Part shown: one piece after another, positions 5,469-6,409 of the stretch
How positions within the stretch are numbered: position 1 is the stretch's first letter
Layout: every line of letters begins with the position of its first letter
From: an uncultured bacterium
GTDB taxonomy: Bacteria; Actinomycetota; Coriobacteriia; Coriobacteriales; Coriobacteriaceae
Length of the DNA stretch: 6,409 nucleotides
Reading direction: 5' to 3'
NCBI GenBank assembly: GCA_905215205.1
Contig: CAJMPK010000086.1
Coordinates: forward strand, 1-6,409
The notes under the pieces: generated by a model
What the model was told of the DNA's origin: nothing
Database searches by the model: none
Seen by the model: the letters and a program-made list of their open reading frames with translations, nothing else
Position numbers and translations under genes: made by a program

Positions 5469-6409
5469 ATGGTTACCCCCAAGATTTCCGTTGTCGTTCC
5501 CATCTATAAAGTGGAGGAGTGCCTGGCCTGGTGCCTGGACTCCCTGCTTGCACAGGACATGCCCGATTGGGAGGGCGTGCTGGTCAACGATGGCTCGCCG
5601 GACGGCTCGCGCGACATCGCGGCTGCCTATTGCGATAAGGACGCGCGCTTTAGGCTGGTTGATAAGGAGAACGGCGGCCTGTCGAGTGCACGTAATGCAG
5701 GCATCGCTGCGTCCACGGCTCCTATCATCGCGTTCTTAGATTCCGACGACCGCTTTACGCCCGATGCATGCCGCGTGATCGTCGATGCCTTTGAGCGCGA
5801 GCGCTGTGATGTTTTGACCTTTGGTGCGAATCCGTATCCGCTGGAGGCGGGGTATCCGTGGCTTAACTATGTGCTGAGCCCGCGCGATGTGTCGTTTGAA
5901 GGCTATAGCTCCGACCTACTGTTTAAGGAAGCATCTCGCCCCTTTGCATGGCGCACCGCCTGCAAGCGTGAGTTTTTGCTGGGCAACGGGATCGTGTTCG
6001 ACGAAACCGTTAAGTATGGCGAGGACCAAGTCTTCGATTTTGCCGTGTACGGTCGTTCGCACAAGACCGCGCTTATCTCGAACAAGCTGTATGACTACCG
6101 CGTGGCGCGCAAGGGTTCGCTCATGGACACCATGCGCTATGACGACGAGACGCGCCTGCTGGAGCACGTGAAGATTTACTCCGCGGTGCTGGCAGATTGG
6201 CGCCGCGACGGTCTCGATGCTCAGCACGCCGATGACCTTGCATATTTCCTATGCGATCTGGTGCTGTACGATGCGCTCAGGCTGCTGGGTTCGGACTGCG
6301 GCAAGGTGTTTGCTGCCGTTGCCACGGCGCTTGCCGGTTCTGCCGCGGGCAGCGATGCTGCGCTCGCGCAATGTGCCCCGTCTGTTGCCGCTATGGTGCG
6401 TGCGGCGCT
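5469..6409 (+). CDS. Family 2 glycosyltransferase, subtype B (second copy, 3' end cut off by window)
   Basis: The frame is open from the ATG at 5469 to the window edge, giving 313 complete codons. Seen: SVVVPIYK (7-14), NDGSPDGS (40-47), NGGLSSARNAGI (68-79), the metal-binding DSDD (91-94) and GEDQVFDF (184-191), where D186 is the expected base. The spacing from the metal site to the base (92 residues) equals that of the gene at 3223, and LADWRRDGL (241-249) and YFLCDLVLYDALRLL (259-273) match that gene's helical region, so the two are paralogues, but more diverged than the A pair. The ribosome site TAGGAG (5454-5459) overlaps the previous stop and lies nine bases before the ATG, implying coupled translation. 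Little should be missing if it has the length of its paralogue (346). Donor and acceptor are unknown. Confidence 0.9.
   Translation, partial: MVTPKISVVVPIYKVEECLAWCLDSLLAQDMPDWEGVLVNDGSPDGSRDIAAAYCDKDARFRLVDKENGGLSSARNAGIAASTAPIIAFLDSDDRFTPDACRVIVDAFERERCDVLTFGANPYPLEAGYPWLNYVLSPRDVSFEGYSSDLLFKEASRPFAWRTACKREFLLGNGIVFDETVKYGEDQVFDFAVYGRSHKTALISNKLYDYRVARKGSLMDTMRYDDETRLLEHVKIYSAVLADWRRDGLDAQHADDLAYFLCDLVLYDALRLLGSDCGKVFAAVATALAGSAAGSDAALAQCAPSVAAMVRAA

Overview
The window is part of a bacterial surface-polysaccharide locus. It holds six protein genes: five family-2 (GT-A fold) glycosyltransferases and one membrane acyltransferase. The first and last genes run off the window. The DNA is GC-rich, with compact gene spacing, clear AGGAG-type ribosome binding sites, and TTG or ATG starts. 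This fits a high-GC Gram-positive such as a gut Coriobacteriia/Collinsella-type actinobacterium, but the assignment is inference from composition and protein style, not proof.

Left half, read leftward: a GlfT/rhamnosyltransferase-type glycosyltransferase (start at 699, C-terminus beyond base 1) and, upstream of it, an acyltransferase-3 family integral membrane protein (2000 to 870). A 170-base gap separates them and holds a possible separate promoter for the first gene. The acyltransferase has a perfect TATAAT box in the 112-base divergent region (2001-2112).

Right half, read rightward: four consecutive glycosyltransferases at 2113-3216, 3223-4263, 4338-5456 and 5469 to beyond 6409. They alternate between two subtypes. 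The A type (genes at 2113 and 4338) has an ESDD metal site, a PTPGAS(F/Y)QD motif and a long C-terminal extension, and starts with TTG. The B type (genes at 3223 and 5469) has a D(A/S)DD metal site, a GEDxVF motif and a helical C-terminal part with a shared FLxxxVxxxxLRL-like segment, and starts with ATG just behind the stop of the A gene. The order A-B-A'-B' suggests duplication of a two-gene unit. The two A genes stay about 88% identical in DNA over 237 gapless bases of the nucleotide-sugar-binding half, and diverge after it.

Together the genes probably assemble and O-acylate a cell-surface glycan. Cytosolic or membrane-peripheral transferases would add sugars one after another, and the acyltransferase would decorate the product. 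Donors, acceptors and the final polymer cannot be read from the sequence. No RNA genes, insertion sequences, CRISPR arrays or clear intrinsic terminators were seen.
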